Source: Martinezella lusitana
GTDB lineage: Bacteria > Pseudomonadota > Alphaproteobacteria > Rhizobiales > Rhizobiaceae
NCBI RefSeq assembly: GCF_014207095.1
Contig: NZ_JACHBG010000032.1
Span: 1-64,000, forward strand
DNA length: 64,000 bases
Reading direction: 5' to 3'
Shown here: positions 54,116 to 63,262 of the stretch, piece after piece
Layout of the letters: every line of letters begins with the position of its first letter
Numbering within the stretch: the stretch's first letter is position 1
Notes under the pieces: generated by a model
What the model saw: the letters and a program-made list of their open reading frames with translations, nothing else
Database searches by the model: none
Told to the model about the DNA's origin: nothing
Program-made: the position numbers and the translations under genes

Positions 54116-55096
54116 ATGCCCACTTTGCAGCCCGTGGATCGGTTGGAATTTCAGATCCTGATCGACAACCTGACCGATAGCTTGTCCACGGCCCCGCCGA
54201 ACGTCACGCTTGAGTGGACAGCACTTATGCGGGCGGGCATGCGACAATTGTCCGGCCGCTGCCAATGTTGTGCGAATCACGGCTTGTCAGTCGTCGTCAA
54301 AGCGTTTCGCGGCGCGGCGAGCCGCGTTGTTCTGTTCTATGCCGGTCCGGTGGAGTTCGCAGTCGAATACAATGGGACCCGGCTGGGCATCGACTTCGCC
54401 AGCATCGATGCTGTGGTGCTCTCGCACGGGCACTGGGACCACGCCGGCGGGCTGCCGATTGCGTTTGACCTCATCACCAAAGCAAATGGCGGCCGCCCGA
54501 TTCCCTGCTATTTGCACCCCGGCATGTTCCGCCAGCGCGCCTTGCCGCTCACGGGCGGCGGATTACTTCCCATCCGCGAGATCCCCTCGCCGAACGATCT
54601 CGTTGCGAAGGGAGCCGTTCCGGTCGTCACGACTGAGGCGCAAGTCCTGCTCGACGATATGTTTCTAGTCAGCGGCGAGATTCCCCGCATGACGAGCTAC
54701 GAGAAGGGGTTCCCCGGCCACAAGCGGCGGAGCGAGGACGGCCAATCTTGGGAAGATGATCCGCTCATCATGGACGAGCGCTTTCTGGCCGTTCACGTGG
54801 GCGGCAAAGGCATTGTCGTGCTCACGGCCTGCTCGCACGCAGGTATCATCAACGTTCTCAAACATGCGCAGTCCAGTTTCCCGGCGATCCCTCTCTATGC
54901 TGTTGCTGGCGGCTTCCACTTGGCCGGCGGCAACGAGAAGATCATTGCCGAATCCGTGCGCGACATCGGAACGTTCGGTCTTACCTTGATCGCGCCGGGC
55001 CATTGCACGGGCTGGCGGGCGGTGAATGCTCTCGCGAACGCCTATGGTGACAGCACCGTGGCGCCCTTGGCCGTCGGAAAGATATTCGCAATCTGA
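54116..55096 (+). CDS. Metallo-beta-lactamase-fold hydrolase (dihydropterin synthase-like/MJ0301 type)
   Basis: This 326-residue protein has the metal motif HGHWDH (H104, H106, D108, H109), a leading IDNLTDSLS, and a later ACSHAGIINVL typical of the subgroup annotated as ribofuranosylaminobenzene-phosphate synthase-like hydrolases. ATG 54116 follows GAGGG. It has no evident link to siderophore chemistry. Lying beside a decayed insertion element, it may be transferred cargo. The true substrate is unknown. Confidence 0.8.
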   Translation: MPTLQPVDRLEFQILIDNLTDSLSTAPPNVTLEWTALMRAGMRQLSGRCQCCANHGLSVVVKAFRGAASRVVLFYAGPVEFAVEYNGTRLGIDFASIDAVVLSHGHWDHAGGLPIAFDLITKANGGRPIPCYLHPGMFRQRALPLTGGGLLPIREIPSPNDLVAKGAVPVVTTEAQVLLDDMFLVSGEIPRMTSYEKGFPGHKRRSEDGQSWEDDPLIMDERFLAVHVGGKGIVVLTACSHAGIINVLKHAQSSFPAIPLYAVAGGFHLAGGNEKIIAESVRDIGTFGLTLIAPGHCTGWRAVNALANAYGDSTVAPLAVGKIFAI

Positions 55097-55470
55097 CGCG
55101 CGTGCATTCCAAACGTGAGGCCTCGACTTCAGCTCCTGGCCCTTCGCGTCATTCAGCTGCGCGGTGCATAGCGGATTCTGGCAAGCAGTCCGCCCGGCAG
55201 ATTTATGGGTTCACGGCCTGGTGCGGCCAAACGTGGCCCGACCACCAAAGGCACTACAGTAATCGATGAGAAGATGACGGAGGCTCGCCATCGGCCGGAG
55301 GGGGGCGGGCCGGCCACGGCTCGTGGCATTAGACAGAACGTCGCGTGCTCCCGTGCCCGGTTTCCAAGCAGGCCCTGACGGAAGAGACTATAGAGCCGAA
55401 TTAGAAAAGAAGCTGGATGGGAGGTTTCGAGGCCGAACTTCGCCGCTTGGCAAGTACTCGATGAGGGGAC
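55097..55470. other. Intergenic region of about 370 bases
   Basis: This region lies between the convergent hydrolase and receptor genes. A 135-codon minus-strand frame has no recognisable domain. No gene is called. Confidence 0.3.
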
Positions 55471-55498
55471 GCAGGCGCCGTGCAGAGACGGCGCCTGC
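55471..55498 (-). terminator. Hairpin terminator of the TonB-dependent receptor gene
   Basis: GCAGGCGCCGT (55471-55481) pairs perfectly with ACGGCGCCTGC (55488-55498) around a 6-base loop, just beyond the receptor stop at 55506. Confidence 0.75.
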
Positions 55499-55505
55499 CA
55501 GGAAC

Positions 55506-57695
55506 TTACCAGCGATACTTCAAGGAAGCCGTGACGTTTCGGCCCTGCCCGAGATAGCAATAGCCTTCGTTGCAGACCGTGAGGCGGCGGTTGGCGATGT
55601 TGCGGACATCGACGGATGCGGTAAGCCCCTTGTACTTCCGATCGATCGCGCCGAAGTCGTAAGACATAGCGGCATCGAGATAGAAGCTCGCATCATTCTT
55701 GGCTGTGTTTGCCGTGCTGGTATAGGTCTCACCCGTGTAGCGGATGCCGGCACCGACGGTCAGACCCTTGGCAGCCGAATCCTCCTGGAAAGTATAGTTC
55801 GACCATAGGCTGGCAATGTTCTGCGGCGTCACGGACGGAGCATTGCCCGCATTGTCGCCGCGCGTGATTTCGGAATGGTTATAGGCATAGGCGGCAACCA
55901 CATCCCAACCGTCGGCGATATTGGCTCTTGCCTCCAGTTCGATACCCTTGTTGGTCACTTCGCCAAGGGAGGCATAGATACCCGTCAGCGGGTCGACCAG
56001 CACCGGCTTGTTCTTCTCGACGAGATGATAGGCGACGGCCGAGAGGAGGATGTCGGTCCCTGGCGGCTGATACTTCACGCCAAGCTCATACTGTTCACCC
56101 TTTGCGGGATTGAGCACACTACCGGATGCGGATCGCTGCGTGACCGGATTGAAAGAGGTCGAGTAGCTGGCGAATGGCGCAATCCCATTGTCGAAGAGAT
56201 AAAGCGCACCAGCCTGCATTGAAAACGCGCTTTTGTTGAGACTGCTGTCCGTCGTCGTATTCGACGAGACAACCGTTGTATCGGTCGACTGCTTGACCCA
56301 GGTCTGGCGCCCGCCAAGCGTGAAGCGCCACTTGTCTAGTTCGATCTGGTCAAGCGCATAGGCGCCAAACTGCTGGAGGCTCGCGTTGACCCGGCTGAAG
56401 TTGTAGCTCGGTGTCGGACCGGACACCCCATAGGTCGGGTTGGTGATATCGAAGTCATAGGCCGGGCTGGACGTCGCATCCATGCCATAGGCGAAGGAAT
56501 CGCTCATCCGGGTATAATCCAGGCCGAACAGCATCGTATGCGCAGCCGGACCGGTGTTGAATTTGGACTCGAGCTGGTTGTCGACCTGGAAGACATTCAT
56601 CCTGTCGCCGATTGCCGTAGCCCCGCGATTGGCAACGTTTCCTGTCCAGCCGAGTGTACTGAGGTACCGCGCCTTCAGATCGAGGTGAGAGAAGCGAAGG
56701 TTCTGACGAAAGGTGAAACCACCGTCGAACTCATGCTCGAACTGATAGCCGATCTGCTGCTGCTTGGTCTTTTGATAGTCGTAGTCCGGATCGCTGTCCC
56801 GAAAATTGAGAACATTGCCATCGGGGCCGATCATTGCACCGACATTGGCATCCGCCGTTGTCGATTGCGCCGAGCCGTAGATCGTGAACTTCGTTGCCTC
56901 GTCAGGCTTCCAGGTGAAGGACGGTTGGATGAGATAGCGGTCATCGGCTATGTCGAAATTCGTATTGCCCTTCCGTGCGAGGCCGGTGATGCGATAGAGC
57001 ATGCTATCGTCGTCCTTGCTGACCGGTCCGCTAAAATCGAACATCGTCTGGGCGCGATCCGATGTTCCGTAGAGGATACCGACCTCTCTGATCGTCTCCT
57101 CCGTCGGCAGCTTCGATACCTTATTGACGATACCGCCCGGAGAACCAGCACCGTAGAGCACGGATACCGGTCCCTTGATGATCTCGACTCGATCGAGCGC
57201 ATAGGGATCGGTTCTGAACATCGCATAGTTCATATAGGGCTGCCGCAGCCCATCGCGATAGTCCCCGTCTGTCGTGACGTCGTTGCCACGAATATAGATC
57301 TGGTCGAAACGCGGATCAAAGCCGTAGGAGCCGGTCTGAACACCGGCGGAGTAGCGCACAGCCTCGACGATATCCTGAACACCGCGCTCCTCCAGCTCTT
57401 TTCGGGTAACCACGGATACGGAGCGAGGCGTTTCGATCACCGGCGTGTTGATCTTGGTGGCACCGCCGCTCTTCTTTGCGGCCACCGTCGCATTGTCACT
57501 TGCATCACCCGACTGGCCACCGACGATGATCGGTGCGAGTTGGGTAGCGTTTGCGTTGTTGACCTTGCCGGGCGCGTCCTGCGCAAAGGAGGTTCCGCTC
57601 AAGGCAAACACCGTAGCAAGTGCCGTGGCGCCACCTGCAAAATATAGCCGCTTACGCGGCAAGCAATTGATATAGTTATATGATTTTTGCTTCAT
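55506..57695 (-). CDS. TonB-dependent ferric-hydroxamate siderophore receptor (FhuA/FoxA-like)
   Basis: This 729-residue outer-membrane receptor has a signal sequence cut near SFAQDA. The plug domain contains IETPRSVSVVTRKELEERG, QIYIRGNDV and VEIIKGPVSVLYGAGSPGG. A beta barrel ends with aromatic LKYRW, as expected for outer-membrane assembly. It has no N-terminal FecA-type signalling extension, consistent with the absence of an anti-sigma gene. It should import the ferric siderophore made here, and two iron boxes lie in the shared upstream region. Confidence 0.92.
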   Translation of the reverse strand: MKQKSYNYINCLPRKRLYFAGGATALATVFALSGTSFAQDAPGKVNNANATQLAPIIVGGQSGDASDNATVAAKKSGGATKINTPVIETPRSVSVVTRKELEERGVQDIVEAVRYSAGVQTGSYGFDPRFDQIYIRGNDVTTDGDYRDGLRQPYMNYAMFRTDPYALDRVEIIKGPVSVLYGAGSPGGIVNKVSKLPTEETIREVGILYGTSDRAQTMFDFSGPVSKDDDSMLYRITGLARKGNTNFDIADDRYLIQPSFTWKPDEATKFTIYGSAQSTTADANVGAMIGPDGNVLNFRDSDPDYDYQKTKQQQIGYQFEHEFDGGFTFRQNLRFSHLDLKARYLSTLGWTGNVANRGATAIGDRMNVFQVDNQLESKFNTGPAAHTMLFGLDYTRMSDSFAYGMDATSSPAYDFDITNPTYGVSGPTPSYNFSRVNASLQQFGAYALDQIELDKWRFTLGGRQTWVKQSTDTTVVSSNTTTDSSLNKSAFSMQAGALYLFDNGIAPFASYSTSFNPVTQRSASGSVLNPAKGEQYELGVKYQPPGTDILLSAVAYHLVEKNKPVLVDPLTGIYASLGEVTNKGIELEARANIADGWDVVAAYAYNHSEITRGDNAGNAPSVTPQNIASLWSNYTFQEDSAAKGLTVGAGIRYTGETYTSTANTAKNDASFYLDAAMSYDFGAIDRKYKGLTASVDVRNIANRRLTVCNEGYCYLGQGRNVTASLKYRW

Positions 57696-57770
57696 CAGCT
57701 CTTTCGCCTGCTCGTTTCTGAAATAGATGGCGCAAGTTAGTTCGATGGCGCAGCCGACGTCAATAATAGA

Positions 57771-57785
57771 TGAGTAAAAGAGTCA
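57771..57785. promoter_or_regulatory. RirA-type iron box upstream of the receptor gene
   Basis: TGAgtaaaagagTCA fits TGA-N9-TCA. It lies about 76-90 bases upstream of the receptor start, a usual promoter position. Together with the box at 57908-57934 it suggests iron repression of both divergent genes. Confidence 0.65.
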
Positions 57786-57907
57786 TATTTTTGTTGGATT
57801 TTGTTTTCACATTGCCGGGCGGCCACACCGAGCAGATGGCTTGGCCGCAACCCAACGCAAATTCCCCTGAACAAAGCGTCCAAACCGCTTGTCAGATCCC
57901 GTTTCAA

Positions 57908-57934
57908 ATAATATGAGTTACAAATTCATATTAT
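57908..57934. promoter_or_regulatory. Extended palindromic iron box upstream of the esterase gene
   Basis: Arms ATAATATGA (57908-57916) and TCATATTAT (57926-57934) are perfectly complementary around nine bases, so the centre is TGA-N9-TCA. It is the most symmetric of the three boxes in this locus and lies 56-82 bases before the esterase start. Confidence 0.7.
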
Positions 57935-57989
57935 AAATTGCAGCACCGGTTGCTCGCGTGCTTCACATTCTTTGTCTGCCGGAGTGGCC

Positions 57990-58892
57990 ATGAATCACCC
58001 CTCATCAGATTATGCGGCCGCAACGCCAGCACCTGTCATTCTTGCCGGCTGCACATTCACAGATCTGAAGTTCGACAATGCCGATCAGCCGCACAGAATC
58101 TTTCTCTTTCGACCCGATAAGCCGGCGCCACCGGAGGGGTGGCCGGTCCTCTACTTAACCGATGGCAACGCATGCTTTGCCACCGCCGTCGATGCGCTGA
58201 AGGTGCAAGCAAGCTACCCCAATGGCACCAACGTCACCGAAGGCGTGATCGTCGCCATCGGCTATCCAACCGAAGACCCTTATGATCCCCTTCGCCGCTC
58301 CTGGGATCTCAGCCCTCCGCCGGGGCGGGTCTATCCGCCGTTCTATCCTGACACACCCGATGTAAGAACCGGCGGCGCTGAACGTTTCCTGGCGCTTATC
58401 GAGAACGAGCTTAAGCCGTGGATAGAGAGACAAGCTCCGATCGACCGGTCGCGCCAGTCGCTTTTCGGTCATTCGTTCGGGGGCCTATTCACGCTTTATG
58501 CGCTGTTCAAGAAACCGGACGCTTTCAATCGCTGGATTTCCGCGAGCCCGGCGATCTATTGGGAAGACGCCGCGATTCTTGAGATGGAACGGGAGTTTCT
58601 AGAGAAGAATAGTGTGCCCTTCGATGCTGAGCTGCATCTTTCCGCGGGGCAATATGAGGGCGAGATCCTCGCACCCTTTCACAAGGGAACTGCCGAAGAG
58701 CAGAAGCGGCAGGAGCACGCGAAGGAAACGCGCACAATAGAGCTCGCCCACGACATGGCGCTCCGATTGACCGAGCTCACCTCTTCCTCGTCGACGATCG
58801 CATTCGAGGAATATGCCGGGGAAAACCATATGTCCCTCCTCCCGGTCGCATTGAACCGGGCAGTGCAGATCGCGTTCCGTAGGCCGAACTAG
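57990..58892 (+). CDS. Siderophore esterase (IroE/Fes-like alpha/beta hydrolase)
   Basis: This protein of about 300 residues starts at ATG 57990, six bases after GGAG. It has the nucleophile motif FGHSFGGLF (S162), YPPFYPDTPDVRTGGAERF, and a C-terminal EYAGENHMSLLP holding the catalytic His. These are features of the IroE/Fes enterochelin-esterase family. There is no obvious export signal, so it is likely cytoplasmic. It would open the ester-linked ring of the imported ferric siderophore and free the iron. Its presence argues that the siderophore contains ester bonds. Confidence 0.85.
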   Translation: MNHPSSDYAAATPAPVILAGCTFTDLKFDNADQPHRIFLFRPDKPAPPEGWPVLYLTDGNACFATAVDALKVQASYPNGTNVTEGVIVAIGYPTEDPYDPLRRSWDLSPPPGRVYPPFYPDTPDVRTGGAERFLALIENELKPWIERQAPIDRSRQSLFGHSFGGLFTLYALFKKPDAFNRWISASPAIYWEDAAILEMEREFLEKNSVPFDAELHLSAGQYEGEILAPFHKGTAEEQKRQEHAKETRTIELAHDMALRLTELTSSSSTIAFEEYAGENHMSLLPVALNRAVQIAFRRPN

Positions 58893-58942
58893 GCATCGGC
58901 TCCTCGTCTGTTGTTCGAACGAGCAGGCGATTTTCTGTCGCC

Positions 58943-59848
58943 TCATGTATCCCATGGAGGATCGCGCCAGAGCTCCGCGAGAAAATCGACGAAGACGCTG
59001 ATGCGCTTTGGAACGGGCTCGCGCTTCGGCCGCACGAAGCTGATCGGCGCAATCTCTTCCTCCCAACCTTGCAGCACATGGACAAGCCGGCCTGCGCGCA
59101 GATCATCAGCTACATCCCAGAGTTCGCGCAGCGACACTCCAAGCCCGGCAACACACCACGCCCGCAGCGTGTCGCCGCTATCGGTGGCAAGGTCGCTCGA
59201 CACGGCAACCTCTTCAACCTCCTTGCCGTTATGGAGCGTCCATCTATTCCGTCCCAGACCCGGATAGGAGAACAGCAGGCATGTGTGTTTCGTCAGCTCA
59301 CGCGGATGTGTGAGGCTTCCGTACCGGTTGAGATAGTCCGGCGCGGCCACGACTATGCGCCGGTTGTCGGCCAGCCTGCGAGCAATCAGCCGAGAATCCG
59401 ACAGCTTTGCCACACGGATAGCGACATCGACATCGCCGGAATAAAGATCGACGATACGGTCGGTCAGATGCAATTCAAAGCCGACTTTCGGATGCTGTTT
59501 ACGAAAAGCGGCTGTAGCCGCCGCGACATAGCGGCTACCGAATGGCACCGGCGCCGTCAGGCGGATCGTACCCGAAAGCTCCACCGAGCCAGCACGTGCA
59601 ATCTCTGAAGCTTCATTGAGCAACGTCAAGGCTATCCGTGCCCGCTCAGCCACGGCGCGTCCTTCATCGGTGATTTTCAATCGCCGCGTATTACGTTCGA
59701 AGAGGGTCGCCCCCAGCTGCTTTTCCAACCGGGCGATCTGCTTACTGACCGTGGTCGGAGCAAGATCCAATACACGGGCGGCGGCCGAAAAGCCGCCGCA
59801 TTCGGCCACACGAACAAACACCGCCAGATCGTCGAGATTGCGAATCAT
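58943..59848 (-). CDS. LysR-family regulator
   Basis: This 301-residue protein starts at 59848 (MIRNLDDLAVFVRVAECGGF). The helix-turn-helix reads FSAAARVLDLAPTTVSKQIARLEKQLGATLF, and a substrate-binding domain follows. It is divergent from an MFS transporter gene and probably controls it. Confidence 0.9.
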   Translation of the reverse strand: MIRNLDDLAVFVRVAECGGFSAAARVLDLAPTTVSKQIARLEKQLGATLFERNTRRLKITDEGRAVAERARIALTLLNEASEIARAGSVELSGTIRLTAPVPFGSRYVAAATAAFRKQHPKVGFELHLTDRIVDLYSGDVDVAIRVAKLSDSRLIARRLADNRRIVVAAPDYLNRYGSLTHPRELTKHTCLLFSYPGLGRNRWTLHNGKEVEEVAVSSDLATDSGDTLRAWCVAGLGVSLRELWDVADDLRAGRLVHVLQGWEEEIAPISFVRPKREPVPKRISVFVDFLAELWRDPPWDT

Positions 59849-59991
59849 TTCTGCCAAAACACCATAAGTATTCTGCAATTATGCACATTTCAGGCAAATG
59901 AGGCAAAGACCATGATGCGGTCCAAGCAATAGCGCCTGCCCGCCTTTCGCGTCCTCGCAAAGGCGAAGGCGGCACTTTCGAAAGGATCACC

Positions 59992-61206
59992 ATGCCTCCG
60001 ATCATCTGCATATTCTCGCTCTGCGCCTTCGCTATCGGCTTTACCGAATTCATCACCATTGGCCTCGTCTCCGCGATGGCCGATGACCTTCATGTCGATG
60101 TCACTCATGTCGGGCTGACCATCACCATTTATGCGGCAGGCGTCGTGATCGGTGCCCCGGTCCTGACCGCGCTGGCCGCCCGCCTGTCACGCAAGTCACT
60201 GATCCTCGCGGCTATGCTGACCTTCAGCGCCGGCAACGTGATCGCTGGCCTGTCATACAGTCTGACGCCATTACTCTTCGCCCGCCTGTTGTCAGGTCTC
60301 GCACATGGCGTCTTCTTCGCCGTCGCCTCCAGCGTATCGACGCGGTTGGTCGCGTCCGACCGCGCGGGTTCGGCGCTGGCCTTGGTCTTCGGTGGGGTAA
60401 CGGTGGCGATGTCGCTCGGTGTGCCAGTAGGCACCTGGCTCGGGACCATCCTGCACTGGCAGGTCATCTTTCTCGTTATCGCTGCTTTCGGACTGATCGG
60501 CAGTTTCGGTATCGCGGCGCTGATGCCGGCCGGATCGGGTGCCGGCACAGCCAAGGGGGCGGGCTTGCGCGATCTCGCGGTGCTGTTCGATCGCAGGCTG
60601 CTTGCTGGCGCGAGCATTCCCATGCTCGCCTACACAGGCTCCTTCGCGTTCTACACCTTCGTCTCGCCGATCCTCCTGCAAGTCACGCATCTGAGCATCG
60701 GGGCCGCGAGTGCAACCCTGTTCGCCTTCGGCCTCGGCGCCGCGGTCGGCAACGTACTGGGTGGTCGACTGACGGACCGCTTGGGAATGGATCGTGCATC
60801 CGTGATCCTACTGGCCGGTATTGTTCTAGCGCTCGCTCTAACGGCCTTTGCCCTCCGTCAACCCGCAGCGATGGTCGGACTTGTCGCTCTTGTGGGGCTC
60901 ACCACCTACGGCGCCATCCCGCCACTTCAATCTCGTATCCTGATGTTGGCCGAGCGCCACCGCTCACAGGCGATGGACGTGGCCTCCGGCATGAACATCG
61001 CCGCCTTCAACGCCGGCGTCGTTATCGGCTCGGTGATCGGCGGCGCAGCTATCGACGCTTGGGGCCTAGCGTCGCTCGCGTCTGTCGGAGCCGGCATTGC
61101 CGTGATCTCGGTTCTCGCGCTCCTTTGTCAGATTTCCCTGCCATCCATGAGGGCTGTTGAACTTGGCGCGGCGGCGGTGACGACACGGGAGGGGCGTTCG
61201 CTTTGA
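59992..61206 (+). CDS. MFS efflux transporter (AraJ/chloramphenicol-resistance type)
   Basis: This 404-residue protein of about 12 helices starts at ATG 59992 after AAGG. Family features are FAIGFTEFITIGLVSAMADDL in the first helix, GAPVLTALAARLSRKSLI, and GLAHGVFFAVASSVSTRLV. It would expel a drug or sugar-like compound using protons. The divergent LysR gene is its likely regulator. Siderophore export is possible but nothing shows it. Confidence 0.88.
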   Translation: MPPIICIFSLCAFAIGFTEFITIGLVSAMADDLHVDVTHVGLTITIYAAGVVIGAPVLTALAARLSRKSLILAAMLTFSAGNVIAGLSYSLTPLLFARLLSGLAHGVFFAVASSVSTRLVASDRAGSALALVFGGVTVAMSLGVPVGTWLGTILHWQVIFLVIAAFGLIGSFGIAALMPAGSGAGTAKGAGLRDLAVLFDRRLLAGASIPMLAYTGSFAFYTFVSPILLQVTHLSIGAASATLFAFGLGAAVGNVLGGRLTDRLGMDRASVILLAGIVLALALTAFALRQPAAMVGLVALVGLTTYGAIPPLQSRILMLAERHRSQAMDVASGMNIAAFNAGVVIGSVIGGAAIDAWGLASLASVGAGIAVISVLALLCQISLPSMRAVELGAAAVTTREGRSL

Positions 61207-61511
61207 TTTGCTTTGTTTGTAAGGTTTGTTTTTGTTCGTCACGCAGGGTGAGGTTAGGAGGCCTTGGGAGCTGGGATTTGGCTCGCAGCATCCGTGTTGC
61301 GGGGTGCGATATGTATGATAGAGATTTGATTTGGTGCGTGGGCAGGATTTCATCTTAACTTGCGATCGACGCAACCGCTCAATGACTTACTAAAAATTCT
61401 TCTTGCTGGCGACCGCAGCGGGCTATTTCGCACAGCGGCGTAGACGATTCACCGACGTCATACGATTTCGGAAAGATAGGCCTGTAAGGCAAAGGTGAGA
61501 CGGCCGATGGC
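61207..61511. other. Intergenic region, about 300 bases
   Basis: This T/G-rich sequence after the MFS gene holds no convincing gene. It marks the start of the toxin-antitoxin and transposon remnant region. Confidence 0.3.
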
Positions 61512-62396
61512 TCAGCCGTTTCGGACGCCGCCGTCAATGTCGATCGCCAATTTTGCGTGAGACATCAGGAATGGCGCAATGTCTGCGAGGACATCCGTCA
61601 GCGTTCCAGGATTATGGGAGACGCCCTCGACAAATGCCTTCCATTGCCGTTGCTTCTGGTCATCCTCAGCAAACGCCGGCGTCAACCCATCGGGCAGTTC
61701 CACAGGAATTGCGGTTCCACGCCGCGCGAAGGTCGCCGCGATCGCCCGCGCCAACCTGTCATCATTGTAAGCAAATGAACGGCTGAGAATCCAGATATCG
61801 TAGAAATCCTTCATTCGGCTATTGGCGCGCCCCAGCGCCACCATCGCCTGGAATTTCTCGGCGATAACGGTCTCACGCGCATAGGCCCGAAGGCGCGGCG
61901 CGGGAAATTCCAGCATCGAGGGATAGTCGAGTACTTCGGCACCCGGCTCCGTCGCATCGCCGAAGCCAATATCAATCGTCAGACCGATGCGGGCGCCGCT
62001 GATCGAGGCCGTTGTGCGGAGCCGCAACCCTCCATATTCCAGTTCCTCGCGGATGCGATCGATGCGCAGCGCCGCAATGTCGAACTCCACGCCATCGGCA
62101 GCTTCCAGCGACATGATTTCACGGAACGTCGCCAGCATAGGTTCGGCCTCAGACTCGCCGAAGCCCAGCAGATCAAGATCGCGCGTGCCGCGATGCGGGT
62201 CATCAAACCAGCTCATCATCAGCATGGCGCCTTTGAGAACAAAGCGGTCGGCATGCGGAGATTGTCCGAGCCTGTAGAGCAGCCGTTCGAGGGCGAAGCG
62301 CGTGAGGACGAGATCGAAACTCTGGCCGCTCGCCTTGGCGAATTGCAACAGACGCGCACGCACCGAGGCTCCGACATTCTTCAGTTCTTTAGCCAT
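61512..62396 (-). CDS. AbiEii-type nucleotidyltransferase toxin
   Basis: This 294-residue protein of the AbiEii/AbiGii family has the nucleotidyltransferase motif in GTRDLDLLGFGESE. RFVLKGAMLMMSWFDD precedes it, and AEKFQAMVALGRANSRMKDFYD lies in the helical part. AbiE toxins arrest growth by modifying a cellular RNA and are opposed by AbiEi. The gene overlaps the antitoxin gene by eight bases. Confidence 0.88.
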   Translation of the reverse strand: MAKELKNVGASVRARLLQFAKASGQSFDLVLTRFALERLLYRLGQSPHADRFVLKGAMLMMSWFDDPHRGTRDLDLLGFGESEAEPMLATFREIMSLEAADGVEFDIAALRIDRIREELEYGGLRLRTTASISGARIGLTIDIGFGDATEPGAEVLDYPSMLEFPAPRLRAYARETVIAEKFQAMVALGRANSRMKDFYDIWILSRSFAYNDDRLARAIAATFARRGTAIPVELPDGLTPAFAEDDQKQRQWKAFVEGVSHNPGTLTDVLADIAPFLMSHAKLAIDIDGGVRNG

Positions 62397-63006
62397 TGGC
62401 GATCAATGCCTCGAGATAGGGCCGGATCACTGTCCCGACAGCACCGCGCTCAGCATGTTTGGCGATTTCGTCCGGAGTTGCCTTGCGTTGGCGCAGCGCT
62501 TCCTGAAGCCCCTCGATCGCCACGGACAGGCCAATCTTGTTGCGATACCGGAAACAGTCTGCAATCGTCTTGGCGACGCTGAACACCTTCACGGGCACAC
62601 CCTCGACGGTGTGGGTCTCAACGCTGTCGGTGAGCAGTCGATCGATAAAGCGAACCAGTCGTACCGGCGCGCCCTCCATCTTGGGCGCCCAATCCTTTTG
62701 GCCGATGGCCATCCACACATGCCTTGGCATCTGATCGGTAAGTTCATGAAACGCCAGCGCCGAGACAAGGCAGACAACGCCCTTCGGCACGCGCTTGGCG
62801 GCCTCCGCGAGGCTATGGTGTGCGTCGAGCGGGGCGTCAGGGAGCTGATAGAGACCGCGTGCAAGACGAAGCACCTCACCATCGCGCTCCATACGGCTCA
62901 TGGTAGCGGCAGTCACGCCCTCAGCGCGCAGCTCGGTCAGGCGCGCAATGCCGTGGAGCCTGAGCACGGTTCGGGCAATCTGGCGTTGGGACGCGGGTTC
63001 CGTCAT
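62389..63006 (-). CDS. AbiEi-type antitoxin and autorepressor
   Basis: This 205-residue protein has an N-terminal winged helix (TVLRLHGIARLTELRAEGVT with DGEVLRLARGLYQLP) and an antitoxin C-terminal domain. It precedes and overlaps the toxin. AbiEi proteins bind inverted repeats in their own promoter, and palindromes are visible just upstream at 63007-63053. Confidence 0.85.
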   Translation of the reverse strand: MTEPASQRQIARTVLRLHGIARLTELRAEGVTAATMSRMERDGEVLRLARGLYQLPDAPLDAHHSLAEAAKRVPKGVVCLVSALAFHELTDQMPRHVWMAIGQKDWAPKMEGAPVRLVRFIDRLLTDSVETHTVEGVPVKVFSVAKTIADCFRYRNKIGLSVAIEGLQEALRQRKATPDEIAKHAERGAVGTVIRPYLEALIANG

Positions 63007-63053
63007 GATACGTTAGCTCGGAGAATAAATCCTATCATCCGAGGATACGTATC
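63007..63053 (-). promoter_or_regulatory. Probable AbiEi operator
   Basis: GATACGTATC (63044-63053) is a perfect palindrome. A related GATACGTTAG lies at 63007-63016, next to the antitoxin start codon. Between them ATCCT and AGGAT form a further inverted pair (about 63029-63047). This arrangement suits negative autoregulation. Confidence 0.55.
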
Positions 63054-63262
63054 ACAAAAATCAGCTTGCGGGAAGAGACCCGGCCTCATTCGATCACCCC
63101 ATCCGTCCCCGGCGACAACAGGTCCATCGTGGGCGGAAAGATCGTCGGCGCGTATTTTTGCCCACTCTATTATTGACAAGTACGTAAGCGCGATTTTCGA
63201 TGCGCATTAACGGCTGCTGCACCGCTGAGCGCGCCTCGCATCGATAGCGAGATCCGGCTCTG

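Noticed and set aside
55153..55560. 135-codon minus-strand frame after the receptor gene
   Set aside because: It crosses the receptor terminator and overlaps the receptor end in another frame, with low-complexity composition.
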